The position numbers were made by a program, and so were the translations under genes. Positions 1-11,200 of a stretch of DNA of 64,000 nucleotides are shown here, in pieces (position 1 is the first letter of the stretch; every line of letters begins with the position of its first letter). The notes beneath the pieces are model-generated. The model saw only the letters and a program-made list of their open reading frames with translations. It made no database searches and was not told the origin of the DNA. The stretch comes from Nothopassalora personata (lineage: Eukaryota > Ascomycota > Dothideomycetes > Mycosphaerellales > Mycosphaerellaceae): contig CM066290.1 of the NCBI GenBank assembly GCA_033816765.1, positions 1-64,000 on the forward strand, read 5' to 3'.

Positions 1-175
1 CCTAACCCTAACCCTAACCCTAACCCTAACCCTAACCCTAACCCTAACCCTAACCCTAACCCTAACCCTAACCCTAACCCTAACCCTAACCCTAACCCTA
101 ACCCTAACCCTAACCCTAACCCTAACCCTAACCCTAACCCTAACCCTAACCCTAACCCTAACCCTAACCCTAACC
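1..175. repeat. Telomere repeat array (CCCTAA)n
   Basis: Twenty-nine perfect tandem copies of the six-base unit CCTAAC with no variants, stopping at 175 and followed at once by retroelement sequence. This is the C-strand of the TTAGGG telomere found in most filamentous fungi, so position 1 is a true chromosome end and coordinates increase toward the centromere. There is no transitional degenerate repeat zone between telomere and element. Confidence 0.98.
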
Positions 176-1089
176 ACGAAGAGTCGACTACGAGATCGAA
201 TCTGAGTCTCGAAATGGTTATAGAAGCCTTCATTAGCAATTCTATTACTAAGACTCGTGTTAAGTTTACTACGCCGCGAAGTTAGGCGTAGGGTATTAGC
301 CTTAGCAACTACGAGGAACCCTAGGAGCGACGTATAGGCAAAACGCTACGCTCCGAGAAGTAGATATTAACGAATCCTACTTCGACGAAGATAGAAGCGA
401 CAAAGAAAATTAGGACCTAGAATGAAACAAATTATAGTTACTAGAACCATAGGAAGAAAGTTAAGAAACTACCGGGCTAAATACTATTAAGGAAGAATAG
501 GAACCGGAAGAATTAAGCGAAGAAGATTCCTCCGAAGGAGAAGAGAGCGACACTAACGACGATAACGAACAACTTACCTTTACGGTAGACGCACCTAAGA
601 AACTGTACGACATAATCATCTACCTATAAAGAAGGCACGAGGAATTCTTACCTAAGATAGGTAGACGAAGGAAGCTACATTCCATTAAGTTTAACAAGAC
701 ACTTGACACCCTACGAGGCATAGCCTAGGGATACCTACTTATAGAAACAACCGAGAATCTAGTAACTACCGTTATAGAACGACTACCGATAAGAAGCCGA
801 ATAATAGGAACCGGATATCTTATACCGTTAGGAACATTCATATTAAATGAATTACGTAACATAGTATAATACGCACGCATACTCTACTTAGAAACGTAGA
901 AGATCTAGAAACGTAATAGACTATAAGTGTAGACATAGGGTAACGGGCTATAGGTTCTAGCCAAAGCCTCTAGGCACGAAGTATAGCGAACTACATACTA
1001 TTTGGGAAAAGGATTAGCTCTCTAGGAATAAGCGACCGGAGGGAGTTATATAATACTTAGGTTTACGTATCGACATTAAACACAGTTTT

Positions 1090-4000
1090 CTAGATATAAG
1101 CAATTGTTAACGGACATAAGACTAGTGTTATAATCGACTTAGGAGTAGCGGGGAATTTGATCTCCGAGTCTTTCGTAAGAAGAAACGGGTTCGCTACCCT
1201 AAAGAAGAAATGGGGTTACGAGTTAATCGCGGTAAACGGATTATCGTTACCTAGCGTAGAATGGGAGACGATACTATTACTACTAGCTATCTAATAGCAC
1301 TACGAGAATATTACCTTAGATGTTACTAATATAGCTAGTTATAACATAGTATTAGGTATGCCTTAGTTAAGAAAGTATAATCTAGTAATCGACTAGAGAA
1401 GAGGAGTACTTACATTTAGGGAATGCGATTGCGTTGTCGACATTTAGCCTACGTAGTAGTAGCGTTTACTAGTAGATAAGGTAAGGAAACAGCTAAATGA
1501 GATATAGCTTACGCTAAATAGAAGGATAGAAGAACCACCTTCGACCGGGATAGACACTAGCGTAGGGCCCCCGGGTTACGAAGTTACTAGAAGTAATAGA
1601 AGTAACGTACTATCGAAGAATACTAACATCTTAGAGTTAAGTATTCCTAAGGAGTATCGCAAGTAGTCGCGACTCTTTAAAGAGGAGAGAGGTAAAACCG
1701 CCTTACCTAAGTACCGCCTATAGGATTATAAGATTAACATTTAGCTAGGGAAAGAGCCTCTATAGGGACCCCTATATTAAATGTCTAAGAAAGAGCTATA
1801 GACCCTACGAGAATAGCTAAAGAAGAAGCTAGCTAAAGGATAGATAAGAAGATCTACCTTAAGTATAGGAACTCTATATATGTTCGTTCTAAAAGTAAAC
1901 GGGAAGTTACGACTCGTATAAGACTATAGGAAGTTAAACGAGATCACGATTAAGAACCGATACCCGCTACCTAACATCGAAGAAGCATAAGATAGATTAA
2001 CCGGATCGGACTAGTACACGAAGATTAACCTACGAGATGCCTTCTATACTATACAAATAGTAGAAGGAGAAGAATAGAAAACCGCTTTCATAAGATACGG
2101 ACTCTACGAATTCTTAGTTATGCTAATAGGATTAACTAACGTACCCGCATCCTACTAGGACCTTATTAACGAAACACTTAGAGACCTACTCGACGTATAC
2201 GTTATCGCCTATATAGACGACATACTAGTCTATACGAAAGAATCCCTATAGGAACACATAAGACAAGTCTAGGACGTCTTCGAACGACTTACGCAATTAG
2301 GATTTAAGACGGTACCCGAGAAATGCGAATTCTATAAGAAAGAAGTTAAATTCTTAGGCTTTATTATTAGTACTATAGGGATAACAATCGACCCTACGAA
2401 GATATAGTTAATTAGAGAATAGCTAGAACTAAAGATAGTTAAGGATGTACAATTATTCCTTAGACTAGCGAACTACAACCGGAAATTCATTAAGGACTAC
2501 GTAAAGACAGTAGCACTAATAACAATGCTTACGAGAAAAGACGTTACTTAGAAATAGGGAAAGGAATAGATTAAAGCGTTTAAGAAACTTAAGGAATAAT
2601 ACACTTTAGCCCCTACGCTTCGACTATTCGATAGTAGTAAGGAAGTCTATATTAAGACCGATGCGTCTAATATAGTAATAGGCGCGTATCTAATATAGAC
2701 ACACGACGGGTAGAGACACCTAGTAGCCTATTACCCCCGGAAAATGACTATAGCGGAATAGAACTACGACATCTATAATAAAGAGCTTCTAGCTATTGTT
2801 ACTACTATATAACATTAGAGAGTATATATCGAGGGCCTACCGAAGTTAACGATTCTTTCTAACTATAAGAATCTTACGTACTTCACGACGACGAAAGAAC
2901 TTACCCGAAGGTAAGCCCGCTAGTCGGAGCTACTAGGATAGTATAAGTTCGAAATTAAATATACTCTAGGACGAGAGAACGGCCGCGCCGACGCGCTAAG
3001 CCGAAGAAGCGACTATATAGAAGGAAAAGAACTAGTGTAACACAAAATATTAAAAACTAACCCCGACGGAAGTCTTAGTACTAATATAAGAGAATTTAAT
3101 AACATCGTACGGATATTAGGCGATAGGGACGAACAATTCCCTATATCGTAAGGAAAATACTAAGTACCTAAGGATCGAGAAGAAGAATATATACGACAAT
3201 ATTACGACGGACTAACTTATAGACACCCTAGAACTTTAAAAACAATAGACCTAATATAACGTAGTTTCTTATTTCTATAGATGAGACTTAAGGTATTACG
3301 CTACATTAAACAATGCGTACACTACTAACGAAATAAGGCTACGAGACATGTAAAATACGGTTACCTACAGTTTAGGACACTACCAATAAAACTATAGGAC
3401 GAGGTTATAATAGACTTTATTACAAAACTCCTACCGTTAAAGGATTAAGTTACGAAACAACTATACGACATAATACTAGTTATGGTTAATAGACTTACGA
3501 AATACGCATACTTCATTCCTACATCGGAAACGTATAATGTAGAGTAGCTCGGATACCTCGTACTAGATAGACTTATCCGATACTACGGATTTCCCTAAGC
3601 GTTTATAACGGATAGAGACAAGCTATTTACATTAAACTACTAGAAGACGCTTATAGGAACGATCGGAATTAAATATAAGCTATTAATAGCATATTATCCG
3701 GAAATAGACGGATAAACCAAAAGGATAAATTAAACGCTAGAACAATACCTACGATACTACATTAATTATGTATAAGACAACTGGGTTTCATTACTGCCAA
3801 TAGCGTAGATTGTACTAAATAACTACAAATCGGAGATAACTTTAACGACACCATTTTATGCGAACTTTAGAAAAGACCCTAACCTATTTAGAACACCTAG
3901 ATCTTACCTATAAGCCGAAAGAGTAATTGTAACAACGGATACTCTTAAGGAAGTGCATAAAGAAACACGTAAGGCGATCGAAGATGCATAATAAAAACTG

Positions 4001-4425
4001 TCTCGATAACGGTAGGACACGAGAAAAATAGCACCTCTACTAAAAGAGGGAGATAAGGTCTATCTCCTTATAAAAAACTTAAGAATAAGAAGATAGACTA
4101 AGAAACTAGATTACGTTAAGGTCGGACCATTTTTTATCGATAAAGTTATAGGACTAGTTAACTACCGCCTACGACTACTACTAGACGCAAAAATCCACCT
4201 AGTCTTCTATATCTCTAAGTTAGAACCCGTAGACGCCGAAACACCCTACTAGGAGAGCTTCTATTTCGAACCGGAAGTAGAAAACAAATTCGAAGTCGAA
4301 AGAATCCTAGATAAGAAAGGTTAGCGATACCTTATTAAATAGAAAGGATACGACGAATTAGAAAATACCTAGGAACTAAAAGAAAATCTACATAACTATT
4401 AGTAAAAGATCCGACAATACTAAAA
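1090..4425 (+). pseudogene. pol: RIP-inactivated gypsy Pol (family A copy 1)
   Basis: One reading frame can be followed from the protease (IIDLGVAGN near 1133) through the reverse transcriptase active site (YIDDIL, 2210-2227), the integrase C-terminal signature near 3689 and a chromodomain at about 4298-4400. All four landmarks lie in the same frame, so there is no net frameshift in 3.3 kb. Nonsense codons are TAG/TAA where the family has Gln or Trp. Amino-acid changes such as His to Tyr, Thr to Ile and the protease DSG to DLG are of the CpA-to-TpA or TpG-to-TpA type. The C-terminal chromodomain puts it among chromoviruses. It cannot make a functional polyprotein. Confidence 0.88.
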
Positions 4426-4473
4426 ATGGGTCCGCCGAGATAACTAATAATAATCGATCTTACGGCCGACGAG

Positions 4474-4547
4474 CGACTAGGGTAGGAATCGAACCTACGA
4501 CCTTAAGAGTATAGATAGCTTACGCTCTACTACTAAGCTACCTAGCC
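4474..4547 (-). tRNA. tRNA-like relic carried by family A
   Basis: Read on the minus strand, this 74-nt stretch has a 7-bp acceptor stem (GGCTAGG with CCTAGTC, one G-U), a D arm GCTT/GAGC with AGTAGTA between, a T arm GTAGG-TTCGATT-CCTAC and a normal 3' discriminator position. GGTTCGATTCC is a near-perfect Pol III B box. The anticodon arm is two bases too long, so no anticodon is assigned. It lies about 50 bp beyond the end of pol, in antisense. A matching copy lies at the same place in the second element (54258-54331). It may be a captured tRNA gene or tRNA-derived segment; function is unknown and RIP has damaged it. Confidence 0.6.
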
Positions 4548-4643
4548 GATTAATGAGAATAGGGACACAACTTATAAATAAGTACCCTAATAAGTCTCTA
4601 CCCCTAGGGACTCGCCCTAAGGCTCCGCTCTAGAAAGCGCCGC

Positions 4644-5095
4644 CTAGTTATTTACGGGCATCTCTAGGATATCCGAGAAGGAGACTAGCGAAGGCAATAC
4701 CTCTACCCCCGACGCCCGCTTAAGAGACGCTAGCTCCTCGCGCGCCTCTTCCTCCTCGAGCTCCTCTAACTCCTTAGCGACGGTATCGTCGGTACGACGC
4801 TTAGCTAATCGAAGCTGTTTCCGAAGACGGATCTTACGTATCTTTAGTCGCACCTCCTCCTCTTTAATCCTCTTAAGCTCTAGCTTAAGCTTATCGCGCG
4901 AATCGCGAAGACGTTCCTACTCCGGACGGGAAAGACGTACATCGTAATCCTTATAGCCTTTTCGAATGTAGGCTAAACACTTTCTAGACTAAGAACCTAC
5001 GATACACTTTACTACTACGCCCGAGGATCGAGACTTCTAACAATTCGTGTATAGAGCTATTTCGATACCGGAAATTTCAGTATCTAGAGTAAGTC
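4644..5095 (-). pseudogene. Antisense Cys-cluster/coiled-coil ORF of family A
   Basis: On the strand opposite to pol a reading frame runs for about 150 codons to a stop at 4644. It is interrupted only by TAG codons explainable as RIP of CAG. The start is lost or unclear: the longest uninterrupted piece begins with GTG, not ATG. The N-terminal half has spaced cysteines (an NC..K segment, VVVKC, SRKCLAYI). The C-terminal half is a charged coiled coil rich in Arg/Lys/Glu (for example ELEELEEEEAREELASLKRA). The arrangement resembles small fungal proteins with a zinc-binding cluster followed by a helical region. Function unknown. Family B has an equivalent frame in the same relative place and orientation. 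Confidence 0.5.
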
Positions 5096-5199
5096 GATAA
5101 CGGCGTTTATAGGAGGAAGAAGATATAGTTAACTATTACTATAAGAAATAATAACGGCTTAAGAAGCTTCGGGACGAAGCTAGGCTAAGAAGGGGATAG

Positions 5200-5560
5200 T
5201 ATTACGGAATGATTCCTAGGGACCCTAGAATTATAACGATAAGACGAACACGTAACTTATCCTACCTAAGCGCTTAGACTTAAAGCAATTAGACTGCTTA
5301 TGCCTAGACTAATTAGACTGCTTATGCTTAGACTAATTAGACTAATTACCGAGATCTACGAATCTCCTTTATATTTAGGAACGCTAGAAACCCTTATGGT
5401 TCTAATGCGTTTAACTTATGTTACTATCTTACTAATTGGAATACAACTCTTATTCTAATTATTTATCTTCGCTTAGCTTACTTTAGCCTCTCTAAAGAAT
5501 ACCGCTACGTGACTTAACTTATCTCTCTTTTAAGACTAGCCCTAGAACGAGACAATAACA
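5200..5560 (+). repeat. 3' LTR of family A copy 1
   Basis: Begins TATTACGG (TGTTACGG in the copy at 58267) right after a purine tract AAGAAGGGGATAG, and ends GACAATAACA. It shares the segment around GAGATCTACGAATCTCC and TTTAGGAACGCTA with LTRs at 58267-58644 and 55834-56242. Short direct repeats of GACTAATTAGACTGCTTATGC lie within it at about 5290-5345. The right boundary is less certain than the left. Confidence 0.7.
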
Positions 5561-5789
5561 TGTACCTCTAGACTCTCCGAGCCGCGGGCACGCGCATAGG
5601 TAAACTAGTTAAAGCCGGACGAGTTAGAAGTTATAGTAATATTCTTAAACATAAATGCTATAGTAATAGGAAGACGCGACTACTTATCTACGTCTACTAC
5701 ATAGTTTCGAAGGACTATACGAGCTAATAACCTTGCCTTATAGAACTTAAAGTAAATAGGTTATAGACCCGTGCCCGTGCATAAGCTGC
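5561..5789. other. RIP-mutated DNA, unassigned
   Basis: Between the family A LTR and the intact gypsy insertion. It contains some C- and G-rich patches but no frame or repeat that I can assign. Before the gypsy insertion it was continuous with 13339 onward. Confidence 0.6.
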
Positions 5790-5794
5790 TATAA

Positions 5795-5987
5795 TGTCAC
5801 CGTACCGGCGCCCATTCACCTCGATCCGCGCGCACGTGCGTGGGCACCACAAGCGCGCCGCTGACTAAGCCGCTGACTAATCGGCTTGGCGCTCCCTTAA
5901 GTATCTCGCGCTCTCCGCGCCTCTCTTAGATAGCTATCTATTCGACTTGTACCTTATCCGACCACGTGCTTGCACCTGCTTGTGACA
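5795..5987 (+). repeat. 5' LTR of the intact gypsy element
   Basis: 193 bp with 6-bp inverted ends TGTCAC/GTGACA. A TATA-like TTAAGTA lies near 5897, about 35-40 bp before ATCTATTCGA (5936-5945), the sequence complementary to the primer-binding site and therefore the expected transcript start in a self-priming element. The core contains GC-rich CpG sites and short direct repeats GCCGCTGACTAA. Confidence 0.95.
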
Positions 5988-6000
5988 CTTCGAATAGATC
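5988..6000 (+). promoter_or_regulatory. Primer-binding site, self-priming type
   Basis: TCGAATAGAT at 5990-5999, two bases inside the LTR end, is the exact reverse complement of ATCTATTCGA at 5936-5945 within the LTR. No tRNA-type TGG start is present. In Tf1/sushi elements the transcript's own 5' end folds onto the site next to the LTR and primes reverse transcription, which matches this layout. The second fresh element (62452 onward) has the same arrangement with the same 2-base offset. Confidence 0.7.
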
Positions 6001-6137
6001 ATCACCAACGTGTAGAGAGACACGAGAAGCTGCATTCGGGAGATTGCAGAGAAACCGCGACAGCACAAGGTGCTGAGATCAGGTGTTGGACTCGACTGAG
6101 TCGCACCTTGAAGTAGGTCATAGCTAACACAGCAGCA

Positions 6138-8210
6138 ATGGCAAGACCCACCGGCACCGGCGCGCCAGGCGCAGGCGCAGAGAACACTGACCGACGCGTC
6201 CATCGCGCGTCCCTTAGTAGATCATCCTTCTTCACCCTCCCACCTGATCCGCCGGATCCCAACAGCGCGAACCCAGCCCAGGCGACTCAGACCCAAGGAC
6301 GAGAAGAGGATATTGTGAACAAGCTCCTCGACGAGAACAACCAGTACCGCAAGCAGCATAAGAAAGTGTTCGACCAACTCCAAGAGATTGAAGAGGAGGA
6401 AGCCGAAACAGAACTGAACTTGGCTGATCTGTGCGGGCACGAGTTCATCGAGGATGAGACAGAAGACGAAGGAGCGGGCACGAGTGCAAGCGCACCTGAG
6501 AGGAGGGTTACTATCGACAACTTCCAGGAAGCTTTTGACTCACTGAATGGGCTGAACGCCGATAAGTTCAAGAAGACGGTCAACGACCACCCTCAAGCGA
6601 TCCACAAGATCCTGTGCGACATCGAGTCAGACCATCGCCGCACACACAAACTAAATGCGACACTCGAGATGGCCAACCGCATCAACCTCCGTAAGGCGCA
6701 AGATGCAAAGGACCAGATGGACCGACTCGAGGATGCGATTGGTGAGGAACAAGCGGAGAACACCACTCTCAAGGAGGAAATCACCAAGTTGAAGGAGGAG
6801 ATCGCAAAGCACGATAACACCATCAACGTCGACCCCGATGAACTTATCCAAGCCAAGGCTGATACGGCCAAGGCCACGGAAGCTAAGAAGCTGTACCGCA
6901 CCCAGTGCAAGGCAGCTGAGGCCAAGCTTGTAGCTGCCGAGGAACGCATTGCTGAGCTCGAGAAGCAAAAGAAGGAACGAGGGCGGTCCAAGGAGAAACA
7001 GGACCCACCTCCGCAGAGAACGGAGTCCGAAGAGTCGCTGGAGCGTCGCCAGAATGGCGGCAAGCCAAACAAGCCTCAGAAGTCCGGCAAGCCCACGAAG
7101 AACAACGGAGATCCTGATTCGTCTGACTCTTCGGACGACGAGGATGGTGACAAGGACAAGAACCGCAAGAACAGTCGCAAGAGCGGTAGTCGCGAGAGGG
7201 CTAGTAAGAAGACGGACTCAGATGGCAACCCCATCTCGGCATACACCACATATGATGCCAACATGACTACCGGCATCAAGTCTTCTACCGAACCGAAGGC
7301 CCCTACCAAGTTCGACCCGAAGAGCGACGACATCAAGTTTCAAGAATGGCAGCGTGCTGCTGAAGCTAAGCTGCAAGCATCCAAGTACCGTACAGTAAAG
7401 GACTCCCTTCAAAACGTCCAGAGCTGGCTGAAGAACGGCGCTTGGACATATGTCGACTCAAAGATTCCTAGTCTCACCAAGTCCACGGATGGCACAACTA
7501 CCCAGTATGCCTCCGTTGATGAGATGATGGAGGATCTGGCTAAGCGCTACGGCACCCGCAACGCCCACGCCAACGCCATGACCAAGCTCAACACTCTTCA
7601 GCAAGGCGACAAGGAGAAGTTCAGCGACTTCTACCCATCCTTCCGCGAGAACGCCGACATCGTCAATCTGGACAACGGCGCCGAGGAGAAGAAGCTCGAG
7701 AAGGACTTCTTACTCCGCAAGCTGAATGCGCGCTACGACAACCGCATTATGAACGAGGATACGGCCAAGATGACTCTCGAACAAGTTGTCTCAGCACTGT
7801 ACGATTACGAGGACAAGTTTGAAGCCTACGACCTTAAGCACGGCAAGACCAGCAACAAGACCCAAGGTGACAAGAAGAACACCAAGGGTGGCGATGACAA
7901 GAAGGATAGCACTTCGAGCGGTGGAGGCAACACGAACACCACTACCAACCCGAATGCTAAGACCAAGTGGGCTGACCGTCCTCAGCAGTATCAGCACATC
8001 CAGCCTCTGGATGCGACTCGAGCCCAAGAATGCATCGACCAGAATCGGTGTCTGAAGTGCGAAGAAGAGGGACACCGCCGCGTTGACACAGACCAGTGTC
8101 CACTGCGCGATGTTGCCCGCCGTCCTTTCGCACCAGGTTACAACCCAAGCAACAACCGTCGCAATGGTGGTGGCAATGCCAACAACAACGGCGGCGCGGG
8201 AAACGCCTAG
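6138..8210 (+). CDS. gag: Gag polyprotein of intact gypsy element
   Basis: 690-residue structural protein that would form the cytoplasmic virus-like particle and bind element RNA. The ATG at 6138 is the first in the frame, 150 bp past the LTR. Residues about 50-280 are highly charged and predicted coiled coil (runs such as IEEEEAETELN and LKEEITKLKEEIAK). Residues about 285-370 are low-complexity basic/serine-rich linker. Residues about 385-580 look like the Retrotrans_gag fold (PTKFDPKSDDIKFQEWQRAAE onward). A zinc knuckle follows at about 638-655, CLKCEEEGHRRVDTDQC, with CX2CX4HX6C spacing, slightly longer than the usual CX2CX4HX4C. The tail is Asn/Gly-rich. The stop (8208-8210) lies just after a -1 slippery heptamer, so a fraction of ribosomes should continue into pol. 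Confidence 0.93.
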   Translation: MARPTGTGAPGAGAENTDRRVHRASLSRSSFFTLPPDPPDPNSANPAQATQTQGREEDIVNKLLDENNQYRKQHKKVFDQLQEIEEEEAETELNLADLCGHEFIEDETEDEGAGTSASAPERRVTIDNFQEAFDSLNGLNADKFKKTVNDHPQAIHKILCDIESDHRRTHKLNATLEMANRINLRKAQDAKDQMDRLEDAIGEEQAENTTLKEEITKLKEEIAKHDNTINVDPDELIQAKADTAKATEAKKLYRTQCKAAEAKLVAAEERIAELEKQKKERGRSKEKQDPPPQRTESEESLERRQNGGKPNKPQKSGKPTKNNGDPDSSDSSDDEDGDKDKNRKNSRKSGSRERASKKTDSDGNPISAYTTYDANMTTGIKSSTEPKAPTKFDPKSDDIKFQEWQRAAEAKLQASKYRTVKDSLQNVQSWLKNGAWTYVDSKIPSLTKSTDGTTTQYASVDEMMEDLAKRYGTRNAHANAMTKLNTLQQGDKEKFSDFYPSFRENADIVNLDNGAEEKKLEKDFLLRKLNARYDNRIMNEDTAKMTLEQVVSALYDYEDKFEAYDLKHGKTSNKTQGDKKNTKGGDDKKDSTSSGGGNTNTTTNPNAKTKWADRPQQYQHIQPLDATRAQECIDQNRCLKCEEEGHRRVDTDQCPLRDVARRPFAPGYNPSNNRRNGGGNANNNGGAGNA

Positions 8211-11200
8211 TCCACTCTGTGAGCGCAACACACAGTGGACCGCACGAGTCACGAGTACAAGAGCATGAACATGAGCAAGGACCTCCTGAGAGAGGCAAGG
8301 TTTTGAGCATATCGACACACTCCCTGCTGGCTGCAAACCACTCTGTAGATGAACACAATCCAGTGATAGCTTCTCATTTGGTTATGCCATGCACAGTGAA
8401 TGGAAAGATCCCTGCTCAAACCTTTCATGATGATGGTGCTAACTCTACGTACTTCGACATCGACTTTGCGCGCAGAAATAACCTTGATATGATACAACTG
8501 CCCAACCCCATGGGGCTGATGTTAGCAGACGGCCAACCTGCTAGTGACCTAATCACTCACAGAACAACGGCACAGATCCAGATCGGCGACCACGTGGAGA
8601 CAAGGTCTGGTTACTGCGCATCACTGGAATATGATGTAGTCCTCGGCCGACCCTGGCACGACGAGCATCAGCCTGTGTTCCACTATGCGTCAGGAACCAT
8701 GACTCTGTTCTCAGCCTATTGCCGCGCCAACTGCTTGAGGAGCACTGAACCCGTATGCGTGCAGTCTATCAACGACAAAGGAACCACGCCGGTGTGCATC
8801 CTGCAGACCGAAATGCCAGTGCCCGAACCCTCCAGATCCAACTTCGCTAACTACGTACGACCTTACGTAGAGGATGAAGATGAACCCGTCCCAGCTGTGG
8901 TTCAGGAGACACACAACACGAAGGCAGCCATGCGGCATGCAGTAGACCTTGAAGAAGAACTGGAAGCATCACACCACGCCCGTAAGCCATTACCTGCTGA
9001 TGGTCCTGACACTCTGAAGCGTCCGGCTCGACACACCAAGAAGGCGCCGAAGCCTATGCCAGAAGAACCCGAGATCGATATCAAACCCATCACGGCAGAG
9101 GCGCTTAGGCGAATGAGTCGCAGGCAAGGCTGTGAAATTCATATGATGTGGATGTTTGATCCGAAAGAAGACCTTGACAAACAAGTCGCTCGCGATCCCC
9201 TCTCAGCTTGTGCGCTGAAGGCATTCGGCATGCGAGCTAAGCCCGTAAGAGGAGGCACGGCTGCGATGTTGGTGGACTCCAACACTCAGGAGAACATGGA
9301 CAGATTGGAGAAGTCCCCGGGTGATTACACCCAGCGACAACTCAATGCATCTGCCGTGTCAGCCGACGACTATCAGCGATTCATGAACGGCAAAGACAAA
9401 GACCAAGATCCTACCCCTTTGCTGCCGGTTGAATTCCGAGAAATGGCCAGACTGTTCAGCCGCAAGGAGGCAGACAAGGTGCCACCAAGGAGACCAGGTG
9501 TGGACCACGAGATCAAACTGAAGAACGGTCAAACCCCTCCGTTTCGAAGACCATACTCCTTCTCCGCTCGGGAAAACGAGGTCATTAAAAAATGGGTCGA
9601 TGACCAGCTCGAAAAAGGCTTCATCCAGCGCAGTGTGTCACCAGCAGCAGCACCTGTTCTGATAGTAAAGAAACCAGGCGGAGGACTCCGCGTTTGTGTC
9701 GACTATCGTGCACTGAACGCGCTGACCACAAAGAGCAGGTACCCAATCCCTCTCTTTCAGGAAACGCTAGACCGCATTGCAGGCGCGCAATGGTTCACTA
9801 AGCTGGATGTCATTGCAGCATTCAACCGTATCCGCATTGCAGCAGGGGATGAATGGAAAACGGCATTCACTACTAGGTATGGGCAGTTCGAATGCGTGGT
9901 TATGCCCTTTGGATTATGCAATGCGCCAGGAACATTCCAATCCTTCATTAACGACACTCTGAGGGAGTTCTTGGATGACTTCGTATCATGCTACCTGGAT
10001 GATGCACTTGTATTCAGCAAAACCAGGGAAGAGCACGTCCAACATGTGCTAAAGGTTCTGAGAAAGCTCGACGCTGCTGGACTGCAGCTCGACATCGACA
10101 AGTGCGAGTTCTTCAGACATGAGACCACATATCTTGGCGTGATTATTACGAACGAAGGCATCAAAATGGATCCAGCCAAGATCGAATGCGTGAAGAACTG
10201 GCCTACTCCCGCCAACGTTACCGATATTTTGTCGTTCACGGGGTTTGCCAACTTCTATCGGCGGTTCATCAAAGACTTTAGCAAGATCTGTTTGCCCATG
10301 ACCAAACTCACGCGCAAGAACGTACCATGGGAATGGTCAGAGTCGTGCCAACGAGCATTCGACGCGCTGAAACAGGCATTCATCGACGCCCCTACACTGA
10401 AGCACTTCTATCCAGGAAGAGAAACGATTCTCGAAACAGATGCCTCGGATTACGTGACCGCAGCAGTCCTTTCTCAACGAGATGAGAATGGCGTACTTCA
10501 TCCGATCGCATACATGTCCAAGAAGATGGATCCGCAACAGTGCAATTACGACATCTATGACAAGGAGCTTTTGGCGATCGTACAAGCTTTCGAAGAATGG
10601 CGCCCGGAGCTAACCGTCAACGAGTACGGCACTGACGACTACGAGAATCTGCCAGACCCCGACTCTGCAGAGGACAAGCCTACTCTCGTGTATTCTGATC
10701 ACAAGAACCTTGAATGGTTCATGAGTACGAAACAGCTTAACCGAAGGCAAGCTAGGTGGGCCGAGTTCCTGTCCCAATTCTTCTTCAAGATAGTGTACCG
10801 ACCAGGCGTACAAGGCACGAAGCCGGACAGTCTCACACGGCGCTCACAGGACCTTCCTGTGCCTGGCGATCTTACTGATCCGCGCAATCAGCAACAACAT
10901 CAGATATTGCTTGGGCCAGACCGGGTTCTGAATCTGTCCTCCACGAGAGTCCTTAGCGCCTCCGCCAACGACGTCGTGACTCCGCTCACCACCGCCATCC
11001 GAGAATTGTATGCGCAGCCAGAAGCAGAGGAGGCCGTCCAACAACTGGAACGCGATGAGCCATGCACGCTGCTACGAAAACATCGTATCGACGACCGTCA
11101 TGCAGTGCCAGTTGGGGGAATGATATACATCAAGAACATCTATGGCGGATACAGCCTGTTCGTTCCACCAGAGTCAGAAGATGCCCTTGATGAAGGAGAA

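Larger units (their letters stand above)
176..5560 (+). mobile_element. RIP-mutated Ty3/gypsy chromovirus, family A copy 1, 5' end lost at telomere
   Basis: Residual protease, reverse transcriptase, RNase H, integrase and chromodomain follow in that order, then a tRNA-like sequence, an antisense reading frame, a purine tract (about 5188-5199) and a 3' LTR. Bases 176-1345 are clearly homologous to 59836-61005 of a second copy that extends further upstream into gag and a 5' LTR. The telomere therefore sits directly on a break inside the element. CpA and TpG are strongly depleted and CpG is kept, the RIP signature. Bases 176-1090, before the protease, correspond to the gag/protease interval and show no intact frame. 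Confidence 0.88.

Noticed and set aside
6593..7072. Long minus-strand frames opposite gag (159 and 105 codons)
   Set aside because: Shadows of the strongly biased, charged gag coding sequence; cysteine/serine-rich nonsense composition and no independent support.
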